A stretch of DNA of 64,000 nt from CAVVFX01 sp963747535 (GCA_963747535.1 CAVVFX010000022.1:248001-312000); one strand, 5' to 3'; shown: positions 17,830 through 27,617, counted from the stretch's first letter. The notes: a model not told the origin generated them from the sequence alone. Program-made: numbers and translations.

Positions 17830-19665
17830 TTATGCCGGAACCTCGATCGGCATTTTTGCAATCTGGGCCTTTCCCACCAGGCCGGCCCACGCGCGCGACG
17901 TGCTCCCCTTGCTGTTCGGTTCTCCATGAGTAGAGGCGTATTCCATCCAGCGTCCCGTGGGTACCCCGAATCCGGTCTTCGGTCGCTCGAGGATAGAAGC
18001 CGGCAGCGGTTGAGACGGCGCCTGGGCGATCAGCCTTTTCCCGAACCCGGAAGTGAAATGAGGGATTGCAGGAGCGAGGGTCCTGAGCAATTTAAAGTCA
18101 ACCAGTGGGGTACGGATTTCGAGGCCGTGCGCCATGCCTGCCCAATCGCTGTCGCGCAGCAACTGATTTCGCATATAACAGGCCGACTCCATGGATACGA
18201 CACGGGCGACCGGGGACTTAGGCATTGGCCGCAGGCTCGACTCCGCTATTCGCTTCAGGGGTCGAAGTCGTCGCAGGCCGATGCTTAAGAGATTTGGGTC
18301 GAGCTGAGTTTTCAGTTCGAAGGGCAGGAAGAGTCCGCGCTTCAAGAGGTATGCGCCCGGGTAGCTTCCGCCGAATTCGAGCAAGCCGATCCGTTTGGGA
18401 GCTTTTTCTGCCAGGCGCAGTGCGGCTCCTAGCATGCGCGCCGCCGCGCCGAGCCCGGGAATAGCTCCGGGAATTCTGAGCCGCCGTACCCAGCCGGGAA
18501 TTTCTTTGAAGCTGGGATAACCCGCCAGCAGTTCATCGCCACCGAGCCCTGAGAGCGCCACCTTCAGGCCGGCCTCGCGTGCGGCCTTGGATACGAACCA
18601 GGTGTTCACGCCGTCGATGGAAGGTTGGTCCATGGCGTCCAGTATGGCGGGCAGATCCTGCTCAAACTCTTTTTGCGCGACCCGCCGCACAATGTGCTCG
18701 GCTCCGTAGCGTTGAGCGACCTTAGCCGCGAGGGGACTTTCATCTTCGGATGTTCCACTGAATTCCTCAAACGCCAGGGTGATGGCGCGGATCTTTTCCT
18801 GGCCCGCGTCGCGCATGAGGCCGAGAACGGCACCGGAGTCAACACCTGAAGACAGGAAAACTCCGACTGGCACATCTGCGAGCAAATGCGCCGCAACGCT
18901 TTCCAGCAAGCCCTTTCGAACGATTAGTGCGCAATCGGCCGCGTTCGTTCGCAACTGCTCTCCCCGCGCGAGGACTTCGGGCACCGAGGCGTAGGATTGA
19001 GGCACTCGTGGCCCGGCGGCGTCCACCCACTGCGTGCATCCGGCCGGAAGCGCACAAATCTCGCGATAGAGTGTAAAGGGTTCCGGCACGCTGCCCCAGA
19101 GATGAAAACCTACGATCCCGGCGGGCTCCGGGTCGCGGGAGACTTTACCGCCGGCAAGCAAGGCTTTTACCTGGCTGGCGAAGCGAAACGTCCAACCGTC
19201 ATTAGCGGTGTAGAGGGGCTTGATGCCGTAGGGATCGCGGGCGAGGAAAAGACCGTTTCTGGTTTTGTCCCAGATGGCGAAGGCGAACATCCCGCGCAGG
19301 TCATGGACCAACTCCGCGCCTTTCCTGGCGTACAGATGCAACAGGACCTCGGTATCGCAGCGAGTTCGGAACACCCGACCCTCAGCCTCGAGGCTCCGAC
19401 GCAGTTCCGGGTAGTTGTAGATCTCGCCGTTGAAAGTCACGACCAGATTTCCGTCTGCGCTGAACATGGGCTGGGCGCCAGCGTCGGAGAGATCGACGAT
19501 CGACAACCGTCGATGGCCGAGACCGATGCGTTCGTCCGGCGCCACCCAATCGCCGAATCCGTCGGGTCCACGGACGGCCATGTGATCGCGCGTCCGCGTG
19601 AGCTCCGCGCGGTCGAGCGAACTGGAAGAGTGGTGATAGGCGAAGATGCCGTTAATGCCACACAT
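17830..19665 (-). CDS. Asparagine synthase-like amidotransferase
   Basis: Glutamine-dependent amidotransferase of 611 residues. Met is followed by the nucleophile Cys2 (MCGINGIFAY), the class II glutaminase domain covers about the first 200 residues (HRRLSIVDLS, NGEIYNYPELR, DTEVLLHLY), and the synthetase domain has the PP-loop FLSSGVDSGAVLG and ALSGLGGDELLAGY. Stand-alone copies of this enzyme in polysaccharide operons, often in genomes with PEP-CTERM/exosortase systems, are thought to amidate a uronic acid or modify a sugar rather than make asparagine (family knowledge). A PEP-CTERM gene lies at 27618. Confidence 0.9.
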   Translation of the reverse strand: MCGINGIFAYHHSSSSLDRAELTRTRDHMAVRGPDGFGDWVAPDERIGLGHRRLSIVDLSDAGAQPMFSADGNLVVTFNGEIYNYPELRRSLEAEGRVFRTRCDTEVLLHLYARKGAELVHDLRGMFAFAIWDKTRNGLFLARDPYGIKPLYTANDGWTFRFASQVKALLAGGKVSRDPEPAGIVGFHLWGSVPEPFTLYREICALPAGCTQWVDAAGPRVPQSYASVPEVLARGEQLRTNAADCALIVRKGLLESVAAHLLADVPVGVFLSSGVDSGAVLGLMRDAGQEKIRAITLAFEEFSGTSEDESPLAAKVAQRYGAEHIVRRVAQKEFEQDLPAILDAMDQPSIDGVNTWFVSKAAREAGLKVALSGLGGDELLAGYPSFKEIPGWVRRLRIPGAIPGLGAAARMLGAALRLAEKAPKRIGLLEFGGSYPGAYLLKRGLFLPFELKTQLDPNLLSIGLRRLRPLKRIAESSLRPMPKSPVARVVSMESACYMRNQLLRDSDWAGMAHGLEIRTPLVDFKLLRTLAPAIPHFTSGFGKRLIAQAPSQPLPASILERPKTGFGVPTGRWMEYASTHGEPNSKGSTSRAWAGLVGKAQIAKMPIEVPA

Positions 19666-19754
19666 GGTTACGTTTTCCTATAGCGAAGACCGACGGCCCA
19701 GGATCTTCGCAGAGATAAAGCGGCATGCAGTGAGAATAAAACTCAAGAATCATG

Positions 19755-20834
19755 TCATCGAACTGCCGGACGAAATCTCGCCTCATCGGACAGATGGACG
19801 ATGTAATCGTGCGGTCGCGGGTTCTCAGGAGATCTCTGGCGGCGATGCCATTCCCATGCCGTTCGTACCATGGCTTCGAGCGACGAGTGTTCCGGTCGCC
19901 ATCCCAAAAGCCGCTCAGCGTTTCCGGAATCGGCGACGAGTTCGGGCGCATCTCCTTGCCGTCGGAGTGCGTATTCGGCTGGAACGCTCCGCCCCGTCTC
20001 GCGCTCCACAGCTTTGATCACCTGCTTAACCGAATGGCCTTTTCCGGTCCCGAGGTTCAGCGTGATCGATGTGCGGTTTTCCTTCAAATGTGTGAGGGCG
20101 CGAACGTGCGCGTCTGCCAGGTCTGCGACGTGGACATAGTCGCGAATCGCGGTGCCGTCGGGTGTCGGGTAATCGTTGCCAAAAACTCGCAGCGGTGCAC
20201 CGCCCGTGGCCGCGTAGATCGCCAACGGGATCAAGTGGGTCTCCGGATTGTGGAGTTCGCCGAGTTCTCCATTGGGGTCGGCACCTGCCGCATTGAAGTA
20301 GCGCAGACACACATACCGAATTCCATAGGCCGACGCGTACCACTGAAGCGCCTTTTCAACGAACAGTTTCGTCTCGGCATATGGGCTTAATGGATTTGTC
20401 GGACTATTCTCTCGAATGGGCATCTGCTCCTGTATTCCGTAGACCGAGCAACTCGAGGAGAACACGACCGATCTTACATCAGCGTCGACTAACGCATCGA
20501 GGAAGGAGATTGCCTGACTGACATTGTTGTGAAAGTACTTTCCGGGGTTACCTATGGATTCTCCCACGTATGCATGAGCCGCAAAGAGAATCGCGCCAAC
20601 CGGTTTGTGCCGTGCGCAGATTCTGCGGACGAGGTCCGCGTCAGCAATCGAACCTTCATAAAAGGGGCCATATCGCAGTGCAAAACGGTTTCCCGTGCAC
20701 AGGTTGTCGAGGACGACCGGTCGAAAGCCTGATTGCGACAGCAGCCTGGCCGTGTGGCTACCGATATACCCGGCACCGCCAGCGACCAGCACTGTCGGGA
20801 CGATTTTCTGTCGGCCATTCTGTAGTGGTTCCAT
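19755..20834 (-). CDS. galE: UDP-glucose 4-epimerase
   Basis: Interconverts UDP-glucose and UDP-galactose (or the N-acetyl forms) to supply galactose-type donors for the glycosyltransferases of this operon. The NAD-binding motif VLVAGGAGYIGSHTARLL lies at about residues 15-32, SVVFSSSCSVYG contains the catalytic Ser/Thr region, and YAETKLFVEKAL gives the Tyr-X3-Lys pair. C-terminal AELVADSGNAERLLGWRPEHS is standard for GalE. At 359 residues it is slightly longer than the family norm owing to an N-terminal tag of about 13 residues and a C-terminal tail. Confidence 0.92.
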   Translation of the reverse strand: MEPLQNGRQKIVPTVLVAGGAGYIGSHTARLLSQSGFRPVVLDNLCTGNRFALRYGPFYEGSIADADLVRRICARHKPVGAILFAAHAYVGESIGNPGKYFHNNVSQAISFLDALVDADVRSVVFSSSCSVYGIQEQMPIRENSPTNPLSPYAETKLFVEKALQWYASAYGIRYVCLRYFNAAGADPNGELGELHNPETHLIPLAIYAATGGAPLRVFGNDYPTPDGTAIRDYVHVADLADAHVRALTHLKENRTSITLNLGTGKGHSVKQVIKAVERETGRSVPAEYALRRQGDAPELVADSGNAERLLGWRPEHSSLEAMVRTAWEWHRRQRSPENPRPHDYIVHLSDEARFRPAVR

Positions 20835-20909
20835 CTGTCCTGTTTTGTTGTGTCCGGAAACTATGGGGTACGGTCAAGACACGGTCGGAGATCCGCAATC
20901 TCGCCTTTC

Positions 20910-23093
20910 TCATTCTGCTGAATCTTCGTTGCGGTACTTGCCGTAGTATCCGTAGTCGTAATACTCGTGGGTCGTGTTCCGCGTCACCTCATTCAGTACG
21001 ACACCCAACAGGTTGGCATGCAGTCTCTGCAAGGTGCTGATAACCGAAGCTACAGCTCTACGATTGGTTTTCCCGGCTAATGCGACCAGAACCACTCCGT
21101 CTACAGCCGTGGCGAGTTGCAACGGTTCCGGGAAGCCCAAAACCGGAGGCGAGTCTATAATGATCAAATCGTAATGCGGTATCGCTTCGGCCAGCACTTT
21201 CGGTAGCGACCAGCCCACCATATCAGCAAATCGCCGCGAGGCCGTGCCTGCCAGCAAAACATCCAAATAAGGCAAGCCGGCCATGACGGAGAGTTGATCT
21301 TTCCAAGATGAATCGGCGGACAACACGTGAGACAGACCGAGACCGTTTTCGAGTCCCAGCGCCTTACGCACGCCGGGGCGCCTTAGATCGCAGTCAATGA
21401 GAAGCGTTTTACGTTTCTGCTGGGCATGCGCGATGGCCAGATTGGCAGCAGTGGTCGTTTTTCCTTCGGCGGGAGAGGCGCTCGTAACCAGGATGGTCCG
21501 GAGTGGCTGATCGAAGGTGCCGAGAAGAATGGAATTCCGCAAACTGCGGATCGCGTCCTCATAGGTGTCGTTTACGGGTGATTTGCTTAACTCGACGGTT
21601 TGGTTTGCGGGTCCGGTTGCAGTAGCTATGAGTCCTCCTTGCCAGTCTGTCACTCGTGGGAGGACTCCGATCGAGTGAGCGCCCAGTACTCGTTCTACAT
21701 CTTCTGGGTTTCTGAGGGTCGCATCCATCGCGTCAGCGGCTAGCGCCACGCAAATTGCGAGAAAAAGAGAGCATAGGAATGCGGTCCTGATATTGGCTGG
21801 AATGTCGGGATACACGGGCGCGCCTGGCAGCTCGGCTGGGTCCGCAAGCCGGATGGAACTGCTCTGAAATCCCGCGTTGATTGCCGATTCCTTAATCTTG
21901 TTTGCCAGCTCTTCATAAAGTTTGCGGTCCGCCTCCGCCTCCCGCTTCAGATTCTGGTACTCAAATGAGCGTGCGTTCAGACGATCGAATTCAGCCTTGG
22001 TATCGGTCACCGCCTTTTTGAGAATACTTTCGCGATTGAGCGCTTCTTTATATTCACTCTCCACCCGTTGCAGCACGCCGGCCCTGGCCTGCTCCAATTC
22101 GTCAGTTAGCAGTTTCACCTGGTTCAAAGCTTTCTTGTATTCCGGATGACTCTTGCCATATTGACGGTCGGCTACTTTGAACTTTTCGTTGGCCTCCCCA
22201 AGGCGGGCGACCAAGCCGCGTAAAGGCTCCCCTTGCGCCGAGACTTGGGCTGAGGCCAGATCACCGGCCTTCAGGGCCTGATACGCAGACTCCTTTTTTA
22301 CGCGGTCGGCCTCCGCACTGGTATATTCCGTATTCAACTGCACCAATCGGGATGAAACGATGCCGTTCGTCTCCTCGGGCCGAATCATGTTCAGTTCCTG
22401 TTCATAGCGGGAGAGCGCCTCTCCCGAACGTTCCATTTTGGCTCGTATCTCCTCGATCTGCTTCTCCATGAAGCCGGACACTTTCTGCGTTTCCCGATAG
22501 CGGAGGTTATAGGTTTGATCAATATATGATTGTGCGACCGCATTCGCATAGTCCGCGGCCAATCTCGGATCCGACGACCTGTCACTAACCAAAACGAGAA
22601 ACGTGTTGTTGAGCCGGGTCACCTTCAAGGTGGGCAACCGGGAAACACCAGCTGGCATGTGTGTAGTGAACTGCTGCCAAACCGGACGGAGGACAAAATT
22701 GGACTGGATCAATCTGACCTGAGTATTCAGGAACTGGTCTATATCCGAGTTCTGTTGTGATGCGGCCTCCTGACCGACTACTCCGGTGGGCACGAGCTGG
22801 TCCACGTCAATGGTAGCCGTGGCTTCGTATATCGGCGTCAAGCGGTACGAGACTATCGCCATCGCTATCGTGCAGGCAGCCACAAAGGCGAAAATCGCCG
22901 CCAGATTACGACGGATCACCCAAAGCCGGTAGGTGAATGTGACGCCCGAACCGGGTTGTTCCGCATCGCGATCGTTGAATGCGTCAGACCGGCCTGGGCC
23001 ATTCGGGCCCGTCCCATTCACCGGGACCAAGGCGCGATTAAGGCCATTCACCGCTATGGGAGAAGGCGGTTGAACTTGTTTTTCTTCTTGCAT
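20910..23093 (-). CDS. wzc: Polysaccharide co-polymerase / bacterial tyrosine autokinase (Wzc-like)
   Basis: 727-residue inner-membrane protein that controls chain length and export. An N-terminal Wzz domain is bracketed by two membrane segments (FAFVAACTIAMAIVSY and TAFLCSLFLAICVALAADA), with a long coiled-coil periplasmic part between them. The cytoplasmic BY-kinase domain has Walker A SASPAEGKTTTAANLAIA, Walker A' LLIDCDLRRPG and Walker B LIIIDSPPVLG. The C-terminus is tyrosine-rich (HEYYDYGYYGKYR), the autophosphorylation tail. It pairs with the Wza-like gene 36 bases upstream. Confidence 0.93.
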   Translation of the reverse strand: MQEEKQVQPPSPIAVNGLNRALVPVNGTGPNGPGRSDAFNDRDAEQPGSGVTFTYRLWVIRRNLAAIFAFVAACTIAMAIVSYRLTPIYEATATIDVDQLVPTGVVGQEAASQQNSDIDQFLNTQVRLIQSNFVLRPVWQQFTTHMPAGVSRLPTLKVTRLNNTFLVLVSDRSSDPRLAADYANAVAQSYIDQTYNLRYRETQKVSGFMEKQIEEIRAKMERSGEALSRYEQELNMIRPEETNGIVSSRLVQLNTEYTSAEADRVKKESAYQALKAGDLASAQVSAQGEPLRGLVARLGEANEKFKVADRQYGKSHPEYKKALNQVKLLTDELEQARAGVLQRVESEYKEALNRESILKKAVTDTKAEFDRLNARSFEYQNLKREAEADRKLYEELANKIKESAINAGFQSSSIRLADPAELPGAPVYPDIPANIRTAFLCSLFLAICVALAADAMDATLRNPEDVERVLGAHSIGVLPRVTDWQGGLIATATGPANQTVELSKSPVNDTYEDAIRSLRNSILLGTFDQPLRTILVTSASPAEGKTTTAANLAIAHAQQKRKTLLIDCDLRRPGVRKALGLENGLGLSHVLSADSSWKDQLSVMAGLPYLDVLLAGTASRRFADMVGWSLPKVLAEAIPHYDLIIIDSPPVLGFPEPLQLATAVDGVVLVALAGKTNRRAVASVISTLQRLHANLLGVVLNEVTRNTTHEYYDYGYYGKYRNEDSAE

Positions 23094-23129
23094 TAAGGAA
23101 ATGAGGGTTCGTAGAATCGCCGCGCCGGA

Positions 23130-24077
23130 TCAACGAGCGACGTTCGAGATCACCACGCCGCTGGTGGCGACCTGCAGAAGCTTCTCTAAGGCCAGCAATG
23201 TGTCGTGTTTCTTATTGGTCGGTATGTACAGCACGTCATGGGCTAACAGAGGAACATCGGCCGCTTTACTGGCGATAATATCCTTGAGCGGGACCGGGAT
23301 CTGGTGTTTTGACTGCGCGCCGTCGTCGAGCCGGATGATGTACGCTTCATTTGGCGCCGGCGCCGCTAATCCCCCTGCGAGCGTCAGCATGCCCAATACG
23401 GTAGCGTCAGTTTTATCCTGAATAGGAAAAGCACCCGCAGCCTTGACATTCCCCAGCACGAAAACCCGTCCGGCTACCGGGAGCGGAGGAACGCGTACTT
23501 CGTCGCCGCCATCGAGGAGAATATCGAGTTTCGGGTCGGAGGCATCGAGCAGGGGTTTGAGGGGAATGCGGAGCAAGAGACCGTTGTTTCCGCCGCTCGC
23601 CTGCTTGATGATCGCCTCGGGACCTGCCTCGGGAGCGATCCCCCCAGCGCGGTTGATGGCTTCCATCAAATGCACTTTACCGATGGCTTGAAAGATCACC
23701 GGCGTGCGAACCGCTCCTGAGACGGATATGGGGCGGCTCTGATACTCGGCTACGGTCACGATTACGTCCGGTTCTTTGAGCAAGTCTTCGGTGCGCAGCG
23801 CCTCCGCGATGCGCACTTCCAGTTCATGAGGCATCAGTCCGGCGGCTGCGATGGCGTGCTTCATCATCGGAAGGGTGATCTGCCCGTCCTCGCCCACTCG
23901 GACGGTGCGGGTGAACTCCGGCGCATCGTAGACCGAGACCGAGATGAGGTCGTTGGTGCCGATGGTTTGTCCCAGAAGATTGGCGTTGCCGGCATCGGAA
24001 AAAGTGGAACGCTGAACGGCGGCGGGCTGCGCCAGAATGCAAGGGACCACCAGGAGAGCGAGGATCAGGATGCGCAT
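23130..24077 (-). CDS. wza: Polysaccharide export outer-membrane protein (Wza/SLBB type)
   Basis: Secreted protein of 315 residues forming the periplasmic/outer-membrane export channel. The signal peptide is RILILALLVVPCILAQ. The poly_export (PES) domain starts IGTNDLISVSVYDAPEFTRTVRVGEDGQITLP, and two SLBB-type repeats follow (ISVSGAVRTPVIFQAIGKVHLMEAI; VFVLGNVKAAGAFPIQDKTDATVLGML). The frame is open to 24380, but the ATG at 24077 has an AAGGAAG Shine-Dalgarno at seven bases' spacing and places the signal peptide at the N-terminus. No lipobox cysteine is seen, unlike E. coli Wza. Confidence 0.9.
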   Translation of the reverse strand: MRILILALLVVPCILAQPAAVQRSTFSDAGNANLLGQTIGTNDLISVSVYDAPEFTRTVRVGEDGQITLPMMKHAIAAAGLMPHELEVRIAEALRTEDLLKEPDVIVTVAEYQSRPISVSGAVRTPVIFQAIGKVHLMEAINRAGGIAPEAGPEAIIKQASGGNNGLLLRIPLKPLLDASDPKLDILLDGGDEVRVPPLPVAGRVFVLGNVKAAGAFPIQDKTDATVLGMLTLAGGLAAPAPNEAYIIRLDDGAQSKHQIPVPLKDIIASKAADVPLLAHDVLYIPTNKKHDTLLALEKLLQVATSGVVISNVAR

Positions 24078-24151
24078 GAAGAGACTTCCTTTCATAGTGG
24101 TCGACTGTTTCGGTCTGTATCGAGACTTCGGGCAGAACCTACCGCTCGATT

Positions 24152-24511
24152 TCAACGCGGATCGATGTGCCAGCTCGAAGGCGGGCGTAGGATGAAGAGA
24201 AACGCCACCAATGCGAACACCATCATGCCGGCAACGTACAACAGCATCAGCCGGTTCTTCCGGCGCATTTCCAACTGTTGCCGCTCCCAACGTTTTTCCC
24301 TCGTCTGCTTTACCGCGACAGTGTCGGACGTCGCTTGATCGGATATTCGCTTGATGTGTTTGAAGAAGCGCGCATCGCACCCATCACAGCGATACGGATA
24401 ATAGCCCAAGAACCCGAGAGCCTTCTCCAAAGGATGGGCCCGATGGGAACGCCGGATCTTGGTACCGCCGCAGCCCTTGCATTTCATCTCTGTTCCAGAC
24501 GATACCATCAT
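24152..24511 (-). CDS. Small zinc-ribbon membrane protein
   Basis: 119 residues, not assigned to a named family. The N-terminal half holds two CxxC knuckles (CKGCGG at about 11 and CDGCDARFF at about 43), a zinc ribbon. A single membrane segment (MLLYVAGMMVFALVAFLFIL) sits near the C-terminus, with a basic coiled region before it. Three ATGs (24511, 24508, 24487) are possible. It is the first minus-strand gene before wza and may head the polysaccharide operon. It may be a membrane-anchored regulator or assembly factor; nothing in the sequence gives a function. Confidence 0.7.
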   Translation of the reverse strand: MMVSSGTEMKCKGCGGTKIRRSHRAHPLEKALGFLGYYPYRCDGCDARFFKHIKRISDQATSDTVAVKQTREKRWERQQLEMRRKNRLMLLYVAGMMVFALVAFLFILRPPSSWHIDPR

Positions 24512-24580
24512 AAATTGGTGCTTGTACTTTTTTGGACCTGATAAGATCGATAGTTCTTAGCCTCGTCTGAGTCAACAAGG

Positions 24581-24595
24581 CTTAAAGTATTTAAG
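24581..24595. promoter_or_regulatory. Palindrome CTTAAAGTATTTAAG in divergent promoter region
   Basis: CTTAAA-GTA-TTTAAG is a perfect six-base inverted repeat around a GTA centre. It lies in the 102-base divergent gap between the zinc-ribbon/wza operon and the TPR gene. Relatives with the same GTA centre occur at 27501 (CTAAAGTATTTAT) and twice at 29605-29629 (CTAAGTATTA, CTAAGTATTAG), all upstream of genes of this cluster. It is a candidate regulator site; AT-rich words of this length can recur by chance. Confidence 0.35.
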
Positions 24596-24613
24596 TGTAT
24601 CCGATATTAGGCC

Positions 24614-25894
24614 ATGACTGGTCGCAACCAAGCATCTGATTCTACCCGCGCCGCAGAGCCCCTTCCGGCTCCGCGCGTGCTCGTTCTGCGTGTAGCAGGA
24701 ATTCTCGGGTTTGGCTTGGCGACTATGCTGCTCTATTACTCGATTCTCGACGCTCGAGCGGACTGGCTTAGCAAGGAACGAACCCGTCAATCGATTCTCG
24801 CCGCGATCCATCTTGTTCCGAATAACTCGCTTTTCTTCCGGTTCTGGGCGGAAATTGACCCAGCCGACAGCCTGATTGCGCTTCGACAAGCCGCCGTCGT
24901 CAATCCTCTGAATGCGGACATAAGGATGGAACTTGGCCTGAGCGCCGAAAAAGCAGGGAATCTAGGTGAGGCCGAAGCCATCCTGATCAAGGCCGTTTCT
25001 CTGGATCGGACTGGCGCTCCACGCGGGATCCTTGCCGAATACTACTTCCGTCACCGCGAGGCGGATAAGTTCTGGCCGGCGGCGCGCGATGCTCTGGAAC
25101 ATTCGTATGTCGCCACAACAACGCTATTTGAAGACTGTTGGGCGCTGAGCTCGGATTCCCGTTTGATTTTGGAACGAGCCATACCAGATCGGCCCAACGT
25201 GCTCATTGATTATCTCGATTTCCTTGTTTCGCGAAATCGCCTCGACGCGGCGAAACCGGTGTCAGACCGCATCATGGCGACATATAGTGGGGCCGACGCC
25301 GCAAAGCCGATGTTTAATTACTGCGACCGACTCGTGACGAACAACTCTCCTTCGCAGGCAGTCATCGTCTGGAATTGGCTCTGCCGGCGGAAGTTTCTGC
25401 CTTACGCGACCCTTGGACCAGAAACCGGGCACTCATTGACAAACGGCGGGTTCACGTCGCCACCGTTATCCACCGGGTTCGACTGGAGGCTTTCGCCCAA
25501 CAGAGGCCTGTATATCGAACAGACCAAACAACCGGCGGCACTCAACTTAACTTTTACAGGCGACCAGCCTGAGCAATGCGAGATCCTGAGCCAATTCGTG
25601 CCTTTGCTGCCGAATCGAAAGTACCGCCTGCGCGTTGACTATTACACGTTGGGTATAGATAAGGATTCCGGCCTCATCTGGCGGATCCTACTCTTGCCAG
25701 GGAATAAAGATCTTCTGGACAACTCCGGTATGCTATCCGGAGGCAGTGGAGAACGGGAATATTCAGAGTCGTTCGTTGCACCCGCGGATGCCACTTTGGG
25801 GAAGCTTGTACTGTCATATGAGCGAGTCAAAGGAACTGTCCGAATCAATGGCTCCGCTGAAATGCGGCACGTCGACCTGACGTTCGATCAATAA
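24614..25894 (+). CDS. Membrane-anchored TPR protein
   Basis: 426 residues. One N-terminal membrane segment (VLRVAGILGFGLATMLLYYSIL) is followed by a helical repeat region: ALRQAAVVNPLNADIRMELGLSAEKAGNLGEAEAILIKAVSLD reads as TPR units. The last 150 residues are beta-rich and carbohydrate-binding-like (LTNGGFTSPPLSTGFDWRL; KYRLRVDYYTLG). The stop overlaps the ATG of the ligase gene (TAATG), so the two are coupled. A role in assembly or attachment of the glycan is likely from context. Genes of this design accompany O-antigen ligase-like genes in other acidobacteria (recollection, not checked). Confidence 0.75.
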   Translation: MTGRNQASDSTRAAEPLPAPRVLVLRVAGILGFGLATMLLYYSILDARADWLSKERTRQSILAAIHLVPNNSLFFRFWAEIDPADSLIALRQAAVVNPLNADIRMELGLSAEKAGNLGEAEAILIKAVSLDRTGAPRGILAEYYFRHREADKFWPAARDALEHSYVATTTLFEDCWALSSDSRLILERAIPDRPNVLIDYLDFLVSRNRLDAAKPVSDRIMATYSGADAAKPMFNYCDRLVTNNSPSQAVIVWNWLCRRKFLPYATLGPETGHSLTNGGFTSPPLSTGFDWRLSPNRGLYIEQTKQPAALNLTFTGDQPEQCEILSQFVPLLPNRKYRLRVDYYTLGIDKDSGLIWRILLLPGNKDLLDNSGMLSGGSGEREYSESFVAPADATLGKLVLSYERVKGTVRINGSAEMRHVDLTFDQ

Positions 25895-27129
25895 TGAACC
25901 CGCCTCCTCCACCCGACAGGATGCTGAAAATCTCGGCATCAATCTTAGGAGTCTTGCTTTGTGTCTCCATCCTCATCATGTGGGTGCCTGGCGCCTACAT
26001 TAACCCAACCCTCTTTCAAGCCGGGCTCTTCTTAGTGGCTTCGGTTTGGGCACTCCGCATGGCTTATCGTCCTTATGCCGTCCGCGGCAGTTTTCTGCTT
26101 CTGCCGCTCACGATCGCAGCCTGTTGGGGACCGCTTCAATTAGCCGCGCACACCGCCGTGAGTCGATGGGAAACAGCCCAAGCTAGCATCACTTGGGCAG
26201 GAAACTTAACGGCTTTCTTTCTTGCCCTACAGGTCTGCCAGTCAAAGAGGGTGCGGCGCCGGTTACTCAATGCTCTTGTGATATTTGCGTTTGTCATCAG
26301 CATTGTTTCGATCCTGCAGTACTTCAGCATGCCGGACAAGGTCCTATGGATCTACTTTGACGGCTTCAGGGGAGCGTTTGGACCTTTTGAGAACAGGGAC
26401 CGCTATGCGGCATTCGCCGAACTGGTCATTCCCCTCGCTCTCCTTTTTGGGCTGCAGCAAGAAACCAGGCGCAAGGCCCTATTTTACAATGGGATAGCGG
26501 CCACTATGTTCGCGGCCGTCATCGCGGGAAGTTCTCGCGCCGGTGCCATCCTCTGTGTCGCTGAAGTCATAGTTGTTTTGATAGCTGGACGAAGCCGGCA
26601 GGTTGTGACTCAAAGACATCTTCAGACCACGGCTGCCAGATTCGCGCTCTTTGCCTCGATCTTCACCGTAGTGGTTGGCTACTCCACCCTGCTGCAACGG
26701 TTCCATGAGCCCGATCCTTACGTCGCGCGGGGACAAATGCTGAAAGCGTCCATAGCAATGGTGGAGGAAAGGCCCTGGTTAGGTTTGGGACTGGGAAACT
26801 TTCGGAATGCGTATCCAAATTATGCTGTCCTGGACATGAACAAAGTAGTGGACCACGCTCACAATGACTGGGCTGAATGGGCCGCCGAAGGTGGCATCCC
26901 ATTTCTTGTCATCATGCTGTCTGTCGGAATCTGCGCCGTGCCGGGCGCTGTTCGGTCGGTCTGGGGGATCGGGATAATTGCCTTGTTTGCCCACAGCTTC
27001 GTGGACTTCCCGCTTCAGGCGTCGGCACTGGCGTTCTGGGCATTCGCCCTCCTGGGTACCCTGGCTGCAGAGAGCGATCCCGTCCGGCCAGCAACCGACC
27101 TAGTCCGAACTAGTGGCCAGGCTGGCTAG
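25894..27129 (+). CDS. O-antigen ligase / Wzy_C-domain membrane protein
   Basis: 411 residues with about ten membrane segments. The Wzy_C/WaaL pattern is visible: GPFENRDRYAAFAELVIPLALLFGLQ (the FxNPN-like region), FAAVIAGSSRAGAILCVAEVIVVL (SRSG-like), and a periplasmic loop with ERPWLGLGLGNFRNAYPNY followed by VDHAHNDWAEWAAEGGIP, where the H-x-HND-W motif is diagnostic. It ligates or polymerises glycan on the periplasmic side. The window therefore has two polymerase/ligase-like proteins (this and 2766-4241). It overlaps the convergent small gene at its 3' end by 20 bases. Confidence 0.87.
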   Translation: MNPPPPPDRMLKISASILGVLLCVSILIMWVPGAYINPTLFQAGLFLVASVWALRMAYRPYAVRGSFLLLPLTIAACWGPLQLAAHTAVSRWETAQASITWAGNLTAFFLALQVCQSKRVRRRLLNALVIFAFVISIVSILQYFSMPDKVLWIYFDGFRGAFGPFENRDRYAAFAELVIPLALLFGLQQETRRKALFYNGIAATMFAAVIAGSSRAGAILCVAEVIVVLIAGRSRQVVTQRHLQTTAARFALFASIFTVVVGYSTLLQRFHEPDPYVARGQMLKASIAMVEERPWLGLGLGNFRNAYPNYAVLDMNKVVDHAHNDWAEWAAEGGIPFLVIMLSVGICAVPGAVRSVWGIGIIALFAHSFVDFPLQASALAFWAFALLGTLAAESDPVRPATDLVRTSGQAG

Positions 27130-27436
27130 AGTTCGCGACGCACGTGCAGATAGGTGGTTCGCCAGGAAGGGTCTGCGTGTTCTGGCAAGTCCCTGCTTTG
27201 CCACTAACCGTGCAAGCCGTTCCAGCAGCGCATACTGGTTGGCCCGGTAGGGTCTGTACGCACGTTCCGCCCTGTAAAAAACCTGTCTTCTGAAGAAGAC
27301 CGGGGAAGCCAGCTAGTGGCGAGCAGACGCCGTAATAATCATGCCTGGCCTTAACTATCGTCGTGGCGCTCACGGAAACCGCCGCCACGAGCAGTAGGCC
27401 CAACCTAAGCTTCATTTTTGACATCATGTTGATCAT
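27110..27436 (-). CDS. Small secreted cysteine-rich protein
   Basis: 108 residues, family not recognised. The signal peptide is LRLGLLLVAAVSVSA, and the mature part of about 80 residues has eight cysteines in two similar blocks (QTLPGQPVCAAGTACTV and QTLPGEPPICTC), which suggests disulfide bonding. ATGs at 27436, 27427 and 27424 are all possible starts. It converges on and overlaps the ligase gene. The upstream sequence contains a CTAAAGTATTTA element like the one before the TPR gene. Confidence 0.6.
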   Translation of the reverse strand: MINMMSKMKLRLGLLLVAAVSVSATTIVKARHDYYGVCSPLAGFPGLLQKTGFLQGGTCVQTLPGQPVCAAGTACTVSGKAGTCQNTQTLPGEPPICTCVANSSQPGH

Positions 27437-27617
27437 CTCGGTTCTTGCAATATTCAGATGGCGCCACTACAGCCAGGGACAGATCTGAGTCTCCCTGGCA
27501 CTAAAGTATTTATCCCCGCAGCAAAGATGGTTGGGATTAAAGCGGCTCGGTCGCTCAGGCCTCTCAGAGGTTGCAGATGATGCGCCCGAGCCAACCTAAG
27601 ACTGGGAAATACGCTGA

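Noticed and set aside
19752..20390. 212-codon plus-strand open frame
   Set aside because: Antisense to galE, whose motifs are intact; composition is that of a shadow.
24078..24380. N-terminal extension of the Wza-like protein
   Set aside because: It would bury the signal peptide 100 residues inside the protein and overlaps the zinc-ribbon gene; the ATG at 24077 has a good ribosome-binding site.
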